From the NCBI RefSeq assembly GCF_030053345.1, contig NZ_JASGBP010000001.1, positions 744,001 through 808,000 on the forward strand: a stretch of 64,000 nt of DNA. Direction: 5' to 3'. Both the position numbers and the translations under genes were made by a program. This DNA is from Flavobacterium sedimenticola (GTDB lineage: Bacteria > Bacteroidota > Bacteroidia > Flavobacteriales > Flavobacteriaceae). The notes below the pieces were generated by a model that saw only the letters and a program-made list of their open reading frames with translations, had not been told where the DNA came from and made no database searches. Below are positions 1 through 7,209 of this stretch, one piece after another. How positions within the stretch are numbered: the first letter of the stretch is position 1; each line of letters begins with the position of its first letter.

Positions 1-2
1 AT

Positions 3-95
3 GCCGTGAATACCAATGCTAGTCCGTTTGGTGGGCCTATTTTGAACTTCCAATACGGAGAATTTTATAAAATACCGATTTTCCCATCGATATAA
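3..95 (+). CDS. 3' end of a truncated upstream gene, product unknown
   Basis: An open frame enters from the left edge and runs for 30 codons to a TAA at 93-95. The visible tail is rich in aromatic, Pro and Ile residues and ends in KIPIFPSI. A Rho-independent terminator follows 21 bases after the stop, which supports this being the real end of a gene rather than chance. I do not recognise the family from so little sequence; the aromatic-rich end would suit an outer-membrane or secreted protein, but that is a guess. Confidence 0.45.
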   Translation, partial: AVNTNASPFGGPILNFQYGEFYKIPIFPSI

Positions 96-116
96 AAGGT
101 AACGATTATACAACAG

Positions 117-139
117 AACCATCTTCGGATGGTTTTTTG
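117..139 (+). terminator. Rho-independent terminator of the truncated upstream gene
   Basis: A 7-bp stem (117-123 with 128-134) closes a TTCG tetraloop and is followed by a T run. It separates the truncated first gene from the RRM gene. Confidence 0.85.
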
Positions 140-186
140 TTTCGGTTTCCGAACCCGTTTTTTGTAACACAACTAAATAATACTAT

Positions 187-432
187 ATGAATATTTTCGT
201 CGGAAGCCTTCCTTTTAGCATAAACGAAGCAGATTTAAAAGACTCTTTTGAAGCTTACGGAGCGGTTAGTTCTGTAAAAATTATTACGGATAAATTTACA
301 GGCAGAAGCAAAGGATTCGGTTTTGTAGAGATGCCTAACGAAGCAGAAGCATTAAAAGCCATAGAAGAGCTCAACGGGGCTACGGTCAGTGGTCGTACAA
401 TAATAGTAAACAAATCCATTCCTAAAGAATAA
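187..432 (+). CDS. RNA-binding protein with a single RRM domain
   Basis: The 81-residue protein is one RNA recognition motif and little else. RNP2 is visible at the N-terminus (IFVGSL) and RNP1 in the middle (KGFGFVEM), with the aromatic residues that stack on RNA bases. It is therefore expected to bind single-stranded RNA in the cytoplasm. Small single-RRM proteins of this size are common in Bacteroidota and are often described as cold-shock-like or post-transcriptional regulators; the targets cannot be read from sequence. The ATG is preceded by an A/T-rich leader without Shine-Dalgarno. It is monocistronic: a terminator precedes it and another follows. Confidence 0.9.
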   Translation: MNIFVGSLPFSINEADLKDSFEAYGAVSSVKIITDKFTGRSKGFGFVEMPNEAEALKAIEELNGATVSGRTIIVNKSIPKE

Positions 433-453
433 GCATTAGTAAATGTCTTTTGC

Positions 454-482
454 AAACCACTCCGTTTCGAGTGGTTTTTTGT
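454..482 (+). terminator. Rho-independent terminator of the RRM gene
   Basis: A perfect 9-bp stem (454-462 with 469-477) encloses CGTTTC and runs into a T tract. Confidence 0.88.
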
Positions 483-501
483 TTTTTGTTAATAACTAAA
501 A

Positions 502-532
502 TTGATTGCTACCTACAGAAATCTTATTTTTG
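502..532 (+). promoter_or_regulatory. Promoter of dnaE
   Basis: TTG at 502-504 and a perfect Bacteroidota -7 element TATTTTTG at 525-532 are separated by 20 bases. The predicted transcription start near 537 leaves a leader of about 70 bases before the ATG at 611. Confidence 0.65.
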
Positions 533-610
533 AAAGGATTCAAATCCTCATATTAAACACGTTTAGTGTTTTGAAAATGGGGAGTTTAACTGTTGGATTA
601 TCCTCAAGCT

Positions 611-3600
611 ATGTATTTAATTTTTGATACCGAAACTACCGGTTTGCCTCGTAATTGGGCGGCACCGATTACCGATACTGATAATTGGCCGCGTTGTGTT
701 CAAATTGCTTGGCAGTTGCACGATGCGATGGGAAATCTCATAGAGCATCAAGATTACTTGGTACAACCTGAAGGGTTCAATATTCCGTATGATGCCGAGC
801 GTATTCATGGAATTTCGACAGAATTGGCGCAAGCCCAAGGTATTCCTTTGTCGGAAGTACTCAAAAAATTCAATGCGGCGCTTTCCAAAGCCAAGTTCAT
901 CGTTGGGCAAAATGTAGGTTTTGATGTTAACATTATGGGATGTGAATTTTACCGTTTGGGTGTAGATTCACCCATGGCATCCATGCCCGTACTGGATACC
1001 TGTACCGAAGTGACGGCCGAGCTTTTAAAACTACCCGGCGGACGCGGCGGAAAATTTAAATTGCCAACGCTAACCGAATTGCATCAATACCTTTTCGGAG
1101 AGCCGTTTGCCGAAGCCCACAACGCTACTGCCGACGTGGAAGCCACTACCCGTTGTTTTTTGGAGTTGGTGCGAAGAGCGGTTTTTACCAAAGAGGAATT
1201 GGATGTTCCGGCCGATTATTTTCAAAATTTCAATCAAAACAATCCGAAAGAAATTGCACTGATTGGACTGAAGCATATCAATTTAAAACAAGCTTCAGAC
1301 GAAATCAGAAAGCAGTTTCAGCCCAAAGTTGAGGAGTCCGGGTCTACGTCTCAAACCGGTATTCATCACGATTTATCGGAGGTCGATTTTGTGCATCTGC
1401 ACAACCATACCCAGTTTTCGGTATTGCAATCGACCATCAGTGTAAAAGATTTGGTGACCGCTGCGGTGCAACACCAAATGCCGGCGGTAGCCATGACGGA
1501 CCATGCCAACTTAATGGGTGCATTTCATTTTGTGAGAGATATTTTGGCACATAACAAATCGGTTCAAGCCAAGAACAAACAGGCGGAAGAAGCCGGCGAA
1601 GTGCCTTCTGAAAAAATAATCAAACCTATCGTAGGGTGTGAGTTTTATGTGTGTGACAACCTGCACGACAAATCCCGAAAAGACAACGGCTACCAAGTGG
1701 TCTTTTTGGCTAAAAATAAAAATGGTTACCACAACTTGGCCAAGCTTTCCTCCATTGCCTACACCGAAGGCTTCTATTATGTGCCGCGGATTGATAAAAA
1801 AACCATCCAACAGTACAAAGAAGATATTATTATTCTTTCCGGAAATCTCAATGGAGAAATTCCGAGTAAAGTGTTAAACATAGGCGAAAACCAAGCTGAA
1901 GAAGCACTTATTTGGTGGAAAGCACAATTCGGTGACGATTTTTACATCGAGTTAATGCGACACAATCAGGAAGATGAGAATCGCGTGAACGCCTCACTGA
2001 TTTCGTTGGCCAAAAAACACGGGGTGAAAACGGTAGCCACCAACAATGTGTTCTACATCAATAAAGAAGATGCCAATGCGCACGACATTTTATTGTGTGT
2101 TCGTGATGGCGAGAAACAATCCACGCCTATTGGTCGCGGTCGCGGTTATCGCTACGGTTTTAACAATCAGGAATACTATTTCAAATCGAGTGACGAAATG
2201 AAAAAGCTCTTCCACGATTTGCCGGAAGCCATCCTTACTACCGAGGAAATCGTCCATAAAATTGAAATATACGATTTGTCGCGCGAGGTACTCTTGCCTA
2301 AATTCGACATCCCGGAGGAATTTGTAGTACCTGAAGATGCGCTCGATGGTGGCAAAAGAGGTGAAAACAAATACTTGGCCTTTCTGACTTATGAAGGTGC
2401 CAAAAAGCGCTATGGCGAAATCACGCCCGAAATTCAGGAACGTCTGGATTTCGAATTGAAAACCATTGAAAATACCGGTTATCCCGGCTACTTTTTGATT
2501 GTTCAGGATTTTATCGCTGCGGCGCGTAAGATGGACGTCTCCGTTGGGCCGGGCCGTGGTTCGGCAGCCGGTTCGGTGGTGGCCTATTGCCTCGGCATTA
2601 CCAATATCGATCCTTTGATGTATGATTTGCTTTTTGAGCGTTTCCTCAATCCCGATCGTGTGTCGATGCCCGATATTGATATTGATTTTGATGACGAAGG
2701 TCGCGGTCGTGTAATGGACTATGTGATTAATAAATACGGGGCCAAACAAGTAGCGCAAATTATTACGTATGGTACCATGGCCGCCAAATCATCGGTGCGC
2801 GACACCGCTCGCGTGTTGGATTTGCCATTGTTTGAAGCCGATAAAATCGCTAAGCTCATTCCGACCAATTTGAATTTGGCCAAAATCTTTACGCTCGATA
2901 ACGACAAACTCAAAGCTGCGTTACGCGCCGAAGAGTTTGATAAGGTGAAAGAGTTAATCGAGTTGGCCAACGGGAACGACTTAGGCAGTGAAACCATCCA
3001 ACAAGCCAAGGTACTCGAAGGCAACCTTCGCAACACCGGAATTCACGCCTGCGGCGTCATCATTACACCGGATGACATTACTAATTTCGTTCCGGTGGCT
3101 ACGGCCAAAGATTCGGATTTGTACGTTACGCAGTTTGACAACTCCGTAGTGGAAAGTGCCGGTTTGCTCAAAATGGACTTCTTGGGTTTGAAAACCCTAA
3201 CCTTAATAAAAGATACCGTTAAGCTCGTAAAATACCGCACCGGGATAGAACTCGATCCCGATGCGTTTCCGATAGACGACGTTAAAACGTACGAGTTGTT
3301 CCAGCGCGGAGAAACGGTTGGGATTTTCCAATACGAGTCGCCCGGCATGCAAAAATACCTCAAAGATTTAAAGCCAACAGTTTTCGGCGATTTGATTGCC
3401 ATGAATGCGCTCTATCGTCCGGGCCCACTCGAGTATATTCCGTCGTTCGTGCGACGCAAAAACGGCGAGGAAGAAATTGTATACGATTTAGAAGCCTGTG
3501 AAGAGTATCTGAAAGATACCTACGGAATTACCGTGTACCAAGAGCAGGTAATGTTGCTTTCGCAAAAATTGGCCAACTTCTCCAAAGGTGATGCCGACGT

Positions 3601-5110
3601 CCTCCGTAAGGCGATGGGTAAAAAGCAAAAAGATGTCTTGGATAAAATGAAATCCAAATTCATCGACCAGGCTGTGGCCAACGGACACGATGCGGAAAAA
3701 CTCGAAAAAATCTGGAAGGATTGGGAAGCTTTTGCCCAATATGCTTTTAACAAATCGCACTCTACCTGTTACGCTTGGATTGCCTACCAAACCGCCTATC
3801 TTAAAGCGCATTATCCGGCCGAATACATGGCAGCCGTACTCTCCAATAATATGAATGATATCAAACAAGTATCATTCTTTATGGAAGAATGTAAGCGCAT
3901 GGGCTTACAAGTGCTCGGTCCCGATGTGAATGAGAGTTACTATAAATTCACCGTAAACGAAAACTATGCGATTCGTTTCGGAATGGGCGCCATCAAAGGC
4001 GTTGGCGGTGGAGCCGTTCAAACCATTGTGGAGAATCGCAAGGACGGCAACTACAAATCGATTTTCGATTTGGCCAAAAAAATCGACCTCAGAGCCGCCA
4101 ACAAAAAAGCCTTCGAAAATTTAGCCTTAGCCGGCGGATTCGATTGTTTTTCCGATACGCATCGCGCGCAATATTTTCACGACGAGGGCGACGGCATTAC
4201 CTTTTTGGAAAAAGCCATGCGTTACGGTGCCAAGTTTCAGGAGAATGAAAATTCATCCCAGGTAAGCTTGTTCGGCGAGTCGAGTGAAGTGCAAATTCCG
4301 GAACCTAAAGTGCCGCCGTGTGAAGAATGGAGCACTATGGAAAAATTAGCCAAAGAAAAAGAGGTAGTCGGCATCTACATTTCGGGACATCCGCTAGACG
4401 ATTACCGTTTTGAAATGAAATATTTCTGTAACAGTAAGCTGGAGAATCTCAAAAACCTCGGAAGTTATGTGGGTAAAACGCTCACGTTTGCTGGTATTGT
4501 AACCAATGTGCAATACAAAACCGCCAAAAACGGTAAAGATTGGGCCATGTTTACGTTAGAAGGGTACGACGAAAGTCACGAATTCAGAATCTTTGACGAA
4601 GAGTACCTGAAATTCCGTCATTTTCTGGTGAATAACCAGTTTGTGTATTTCAAAGTCACCGTAAAAGACGGTTGGGTGAACCGCGAGACCGGTAAAAAAT
4701 CGGAGCCGCGATTGCAGTTTGCCGATGTGAAACAATTGCAGGATGTGTTGCCGCAATTCGCCAAAAAACTGAGTATCCACATGGATATTCACGAGTTGCA
4801 AACCGAATTCATTCATCAACTCAATCAATTGTTCACGGCCAATAAGGGCGATCATACCGTGACATTCGAAGTCATGGAGTTTGAGAAAGTGCTCAAACCG
4901 GTCGAGCCACTGCCCAAAGCGGGAGTCGACGAAGAATTGATGGCAGATTCCGATAATCCGGAGGAAGTTGAACTGGATTTACCGGTGGTGGAAGAGCAAG
5001 TGCAGGTAGCCACGCGCATTTCGTTGCCGAGCCGCAAATTAAAAATTCGAATATCTAACGAACTATTGTCGGAATTAGAAAAAATGAACATTAAATTCAG
5101 TCTGAACTAA
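611..5110 (+). CDS. dnaE: DNA polymerase III alpha subunit with fused N-terminal 3'-5' exonuclease
   Basis: This is the replicative polymerase, about 1,499 residues, longer than E. coli DnaE (1,160) because a DnaQ-type domain is fused in front. Exonuclease residues are all visible: DTE in the first motif (FDTETTG), the middle Asp (VGQNVGFD) and the last His/Asp pair (HNATADVE), so proofreading should be active. A PHP domain starts near residue 260 (HLHNHTQ, then TDHAN). The palm has the catalytic aspartates in PDIDIDFDDEGRG near residue 687. An OB-fold for single-stranded DNA lies towards the C-terminus. I chose ATG 611 because the exonuclease motif starts there; a TTG at 593 would add six residues. 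It has its own promoter and no co-transcribed neighbour. Confidence 0.97.
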   Translation: MYLIFDTETTGLPRNWAAPITDTDNWPRCVQIAWQLHDAMGNLIEHQDYLVQPEGFNIPYDAERIHGISTELAQAQGIPLSEVLKKFNAALSKAKFIVGQNVGFDVNIMGCEFYRLGVDSPMASMPVLDTCTEVTAELLKLPGGRGGKFKLPTLTELHQYLFGEPFAEAHNATADVEATTRCFLELVRRAVFTKEELDVPADYFQNFNQNNPKEIALIGLKHINLKQASDEIRKQFQPKVEESGSTSQTGIHHDLSEVDFVHLHNHTQFSVLQSTISVKDLVTAAVQHQMPAVAMTDHANLMGAFHFVRDILAHNKSVQAKNKQAEEAGEVPSEKIIKPIVGCEFYVCDNLHDKSRKDNGYQVVFLAKNKNGYHNLAKLSSIAYTEGFYYVPRIDKKTIQQYKEDIIILSGNLNGEIPSKVLNIGENQAEEALIWWKAQFGDDFYIELMRHNQEDENRVNASLISLAKKHGVKTVATNNVFYINKEDANAHDILLCVRDGEKQSTPIGRGRGYRYGFNNQEYYFKSSDEMKKLFHDLPEAILTTEEIVHKIEIYDLSREVLLPKFDIPEEFVVPEDALDGGKRGENKYLAFLTYEGAKKRYGEITPEIQERLDFELKTIENTGYPGYFLIVQDFIAAARKMDVSVGPGRGSAAGSVVAYCLGITNIDPLMYDLLFERFLNPDRVSMPDIDIDFDDEGRGRVMDYVINKYGAKQVAQIITYGTMAAKSSVRDTARVLDLPLFEADKIAKLIPTNLNLAKIFTLDNDKLKAALRAEEFDKVKELIELANGNDLGSETIQQAKVLEGNLRNTGIHACGVIITPDDITNFVPVATAKDSDLYVTQFDNSVVESAGLLKMDFLGLKTLTLIKDTVKLVKYRTGIELDPDAFPIDDVKTYELFQRGETVGIFQYESPGMQKYLKDLKPTVFGDLIAMNALYRPGPLEYIPSFVRRKNGEEEIVYDLEACEEYLKDTYGITVYQEQVMLLSQKLANFSKGDADVLRKAMGKKQKDVLDKMKSKFIDQAVANGHDAEKLEKIWKDWEAFAQYAFNKSHSTCYAWIAYQTAYLKAHYPAEYMAAVLSNNMNDIKQVSFFMEECKRMGLQVLGPDVNESYYKFTVNENYAIRFGMGAIKGVGGGAVQTIVENRKDGNYKSIFDLAKKIDLRAANKKAFENLALAGGFDCFSDTHRAQYFHDEGDGITFLEKAMRYGAKFQENENSSQVSLFGESSEVQIPEPKVPPCEEWSTMEKLAKEKEVVGIYISGHPLDDYRFEMKYFCNSKLENLKNLGSYVGKTLTFAGIVTNVQYKTAKNGKDWAMFTLEGYDESHEFRIFDEEYLKFRHFLVNNQFVYFKVTVKDGWVNRETGKKSEPRLQFADVKQLQDVLPQFAKKLSIHMDIHELQTEFIHQLNQLFTANKGDHTVTFEVMEFEKVLKPVEPLPKAGVDEELMADSDNPEEVELDLPVVEEQVQVATRISLPSRKLKIRISNELLSELEKMNIKFSLN

Positions 5111-5181
5111 AAAATCAATTCTGATAATGACGAAATAGCCAAAACTGATTTTTTTCGGGTACAAATCCGAAATAAATTGCC

Positions 5182-5189
5182 TAATTTTG
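5182..5189 (+). promoter_or_regulatory. -7 promoter element of trxA
   Basis: TAATTTTG matches TAnnTTTG exactly and lies 38 bases before the trxA ATG. No convincing TTG is seen at the usual upstream distance. Confidence 0.5.
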
Positions 5190-5227
5190 GCGAAATAATT
5201 TCATACAATAATTTAAAAAATAAAAAT

Positions 5228-5545
5228 ATGGCTTTAGCAATAACAGATGCTACTTTCGAAGAAGTGGTATTGAAATCAGATAAACCGGTAGTAGTAGATT
5301 TTTGGGCAGCTTGGTGCGGACCATGTCGTATGGTAGGTCCGGTAATCGACGAAATTTCATCGGAGTACGATGGCAAAGCAGTAGTCGGTAAAGTAGACGT
5401 AGATGCTAATCAAGAGTTTGCCGCTAAATACGGTGTTCGTAATATTCCAACCGTGTTGGTGTTCCAAAACGGAGAAGTGGTAGGTCGCCAAGTAGGCGTT
5501 GCGCCTAAAAAAACCTACACCGACGCTATCGACGCTTTGTTGTAA
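5228..5545 (+). CDS. trxA: Thioredoxin
   Basis: This is a 105-residue classical thioredoxin, the cytoplasmic dithiol carrier that reduces protein disulfides and is recharged by thioredoxin reductase. The active site WCGPC places the redox cysteines at residues 30 and 33, and the conserved cis-proline segment RNIPTVLVF follows. The length matches the family. The start is ATG 5228; an in-frame TTG at 5177 lies upstream of the predicted -7 box and would give a 17-residue extension not expected in this family. It is transcribed alone between its own promoter and a strong terminator. Confidence 0.97.
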   Translation: MALAITDATFEEVVLKSDKPVVVDFWAAWCGPCRMVGPVIDEISSEYDGKAVVGKVDVDANQEFAAKYGVRNIPTVLVFQNGEVVGRQVGVAPKKTYTDAIDALL

Positions 5546-5565
5546 AATACCATGAAAAAGAAACG

Positions 5566-5594
5566 AAGGTCTAACGCAAGTTAGACCTTTTTTT
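5566..5594 (+). terminator. Rho-independent terminator of trxA
   Basis: A perfect 10-bp stem (5566-5575 with 5580-5589) is capped by a GCAA tetraloop and followed by eight T. Confidence 0.93.
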
Positions 5595-5636
5595 ATTTTC
5601 AGGAGCACGGCATTTGTAATGTTTAGGAAAACGCGT

Positions 5637-5678
5637 CCCGCTTTCCGCACTACGCGGTAGTTTGCTCCAATCGGGGCT
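5637..5678. repeat. Intergenic repeat, copy 1
   Basis: This 42-base GC-richer segment aligns along its whole length with the complement of 31219-31259: both start CCCGC, share CCGCA-TAC-CGGTA and end TCGGGGCT. It sits between the trxA terminator and the DUF58 promoter. A more distant copy is at about 11185-11238. Confidence 0.6.
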
Positions 5679-5718
5679 GGTCTACTCGTTGGGGATTTTT
5701 AAACAACAGGTGTTAAAA

Positions 5719-5742
5719 TTTTCAAATTTTCAAATTTTCAAA
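5719..5742. repeat. Tandem 8-bp repeat (TTTTCAAA x3)
   Basis: Three exact copies of TTTTCAAA are followed by a degenerate fourth (TCTTTCAA, 5743-5750). The array ends six bases before the -7 box of the DUF58 gene and covers the place where its upstream promoter element should lie. Confidence 0.8.
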
Positions 5743-5755
5743 TCTTTCAATTGGC

Positions 5756-5763
5756 TATATTTG
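5756..5763 (+). promoter_or_regulatory. -7 promoter element of the DUF58 gene
   Basis: TATATTTG is a perfect -7 element. It ends only four bases before the ATG at 5768, so the transcript may have almost no leader. Confidence 0.6.
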
Positions 5764-5767
5764 ACGG

Positions 5768-6700
5768 ATGAAGATTGAAGCACAAAAAGAACTCGTTTCC
5801 GGATTTAAGCATTTGGAATTGCTGGCCAACCAAGTCGTGGAAGGCTTTATCTCGGGCATGCACAAATCGCCTTTCCACGGATTTTCCGCCGAGTTTGCCG
5901 AACATAAAGTATACAACACCGGTGAGAGTACCAAGCACATCGATTGGAAACTGTATGCCAAAACCGACCGTTTGTATACCAAGCGATTCGAGGAAGAAAC
6001 CAACTTGCGGTGTCATCTTATTATCGACAATTCGTCTTCCATGCATTATCCGAAGTTGCAATCCCATGAGCCGTTTTACCACAATAAAATCGGTTTTTCG
6101 GTCTTGGCTTCCGCAGTATTGATGAACTTGCTCAAAAAGCAGCGCGATGCGGTCGGACTCAGCGTATATTCGGACACGTATGAATATTATGCGCCCGAAA
6201 AAGGCAGCGACCGTCACCATCGGATGATTCTCAATAAACTGGAAGACTTACTCGAAAATCCCAAAGTAGCCAAGTCGACCGATACCATTACGTTTCTGCA
6301 TCAAATTGCCGAAAAAATGCACCGTCGCTCCATGATTATTTTATTTACGGATATGTTTAATCCCGGAATGCAAAACAAGGAAGCCTTGTTTAATGCGCTG
6401 CAACATTTAAAACATAACAAGCACAAAGTAGTGGTTTTTCACGTCATTGATAAGCAAACCGAAATTAATTTTGATTTCGACAATGCACCGCGTAAATTTA
6501 TCGATCTGGAAACCGGTGAACAAATCAATATTTTTGCCGATTCGGTTAAAGAAGCCTATGAAGCAAAAGTGAACGACTATTTTAAATCGCTTGCTATGAC
6601 TTGCGCTCAAAATAAAATTAAGTATGTTCCGGTAGCGGTAGAAGAATCCTTTGAAAAAATTTTAACCACGTACTTAGTTGAAAAACAAATGTTTGGTTAG
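5768..6700 (+). CDS. DUF58 domain protein with vWA-like fold
   Basis: This is a 310-residue cytoplasmic DUF58 protein. The diagnostic N-terminal block is present (HKSPFHGFSAEF, then GESTKHIDWKLYAKT), followed by a von Willebrand A-like core with a metal-site-like DNSSSM and an LFTDMF strand. Family members usually sit beside MoxR AAA+ ATPases and Bat proteins and are thought to help assemble or activate other complexes; no molecular activity is established. Here it stands alone between trxA and tRNA-Asp with no moxR or bat gene in the window. The start ATG follows the -7 box by four bases. Confidence 0.9.
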   Translation: MKIEAQKELVSGFKHLELLANQVVEGFISGMHKSPFHGFSAEFAEHKVYNTGESTKHIDWKLYAKTDRLYTKRFEEETNLRCHLIIDNSSSMHYPKLQSHEPFYHNKIGFSVLASAVLMNLLKKQRDAVGLSVYSDTYEYYAPEKGSDRHHRMILNKLEDLLENPKVAKSTDTITFLHQIAEKMHRRSMIILFTDMFNPGMQNKEALFNALQHLKHNKHKVVVFHVIDKQTEINFDFDNAPRKFIDLETGEQINIFADSVKEAYEAKVNDYFKSLAMTCAQNKIKYVPVAVEESFEKILTTYLVEKQMFG

Positions 6701-6737
6701 CCTCGAAAAAAACTGTTGATTTTTTTAGAAAAAAAAG

Positions 6738-6767
6738 TTGCAGGAATCAAAAACGGTTGTATATTTG
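6738..6767 (+). promoter_or_regulatory. Promoter of tRNA-Asp
   Basis: TTG at 6738-6740 and a perfect TATATTTG at 6760-6767 are spaced by 19 bases. The -7 box is exactly framed by an inverted repeat, CGGTTG (6754-6759) and CAACCG (6768-6773). Confidence 0.8.
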
Positions 6768-6785
6768 CAACCGCAATTAAGCGAT

Positions 6786-6859
6786 GGTTTGGTAGTTCAG
6801 TTGGTTAGAATACATGCCTGTCACGCATGGGGTCGCGGGTTCGAGTCCCGTCCAGACCG
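6786..6859 (+). tRNA. tRNA-Asp (anticodon GTC)
   Basis: The 74-base gene folds as a standard cloverleaf: a 7-bp acceptor stem (GGTTTGG with CCAGACC, one G-U pair), anticodon loop CTGTCAC with GTC, T-arm CGGGTTCGAGTCCCG, and discriminator G. CCA is not encoded. Confidence 0.97.
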
Positions 6860-6870
6860 CTAAAATTGGG

Positions 6871-6899
6871 AAAGGATTTCAGAAATGAAATCCTTTTTT
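6871..6899 (+). terminator. Terminator of tRNA-Asp
   Basis: A 10-bp stem (6871-6880 with 6887-6896) is followed by a T run, eleven bases after the tRNA. Confidence 0.88.
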
Positions 6900-7013
6900 G
6901 CCCAAAAAAGGATTTTGAAAAAATACTTTTTCAGGCTCCCAAAAAAGCAAAAGAAATGCATCCGAAAGGTTGAAAATCGGAATCGGGTCATTCAAAATTA
7001 GTTGTGTTGTTTC

Positions 7014-7036
7014 GATACGAATTTGTAACTCGTATC
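7014..7036. repeat. Short palindromic hairpin, REP-like
   Basis: A perfect 7-bp inverted repeat (7014-7020 with 7030-7036) encloses a 9-base loop, ATTTGTAAC. Short palindromes of this kind are scattered through flavobacterial intergenic regions; I see only this copy here. Confidence 0.35.
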
Positions 7037-7059
7037 AAGGTTTAGTAGTTAGACCAATG

Positions 7060-7092
7060 AAAAGCTTTCCCTTTTTAGGGATGGCTTTTTTG
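7060..7092 (+). terminator. Orphan terminator-like hairpin
   Basis: An imperfect stem (AAAAGC..TCCCT against AGGGA..GCTTTT) runs into six T. The nearest upstream gene, tRNA-Asp, already has its own terminator 160 bases earlier. Confidence 0.5.
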
Positions 7093-7209
7093 CTTTTATA
7101 CCTTTCGATTTTTTTCTCCGTAATTAATTGAAAATTTGTACCTTGCATTGCTTTATTGCTTCAGACAAGTAATAAATGCTGTTAATCAATCAAACCAAAC
7201 CAATAAAAC

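Larger units (their letters stand above)
6900..7209. other. Intergenic stretch after tRNA-Asp: hairpin and orphan terminator, no gene
   Basis: No convincing open frame is present. It holds a short REP-like hairpin at 7014-7036 (stem GATACGA/TCGTATC) and a terminator-like hairpin at 7060-7092 that has no gene directly in front of it. A small untranscribed relic or an unrecognised small RNA ending at 7092 would both fit. The 117 bases before the next ATG hold that gene's promoter, which I could not place with confidence. Confidence 0.5.

Noticed and set aside
2090..2758. A 222-codon minus-strand open frame opposite dnaE
   Set aside because: It lies wholly within dnaE, its translation has no recognisable domain, and such frames arise from the codon bias of the real gene.
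5719..5750. CRISPR-like array
   Set aside because: The units are 8 bp and contiguous, without spacers; it is a simple tandem repeat.
7014..7036. tRNA remnant or T-arm-like element after tRNA-Asp
   Set aside because: The hairpin resembles a T arm in length, but no acceptor or anticodon stem can be drawn around it.
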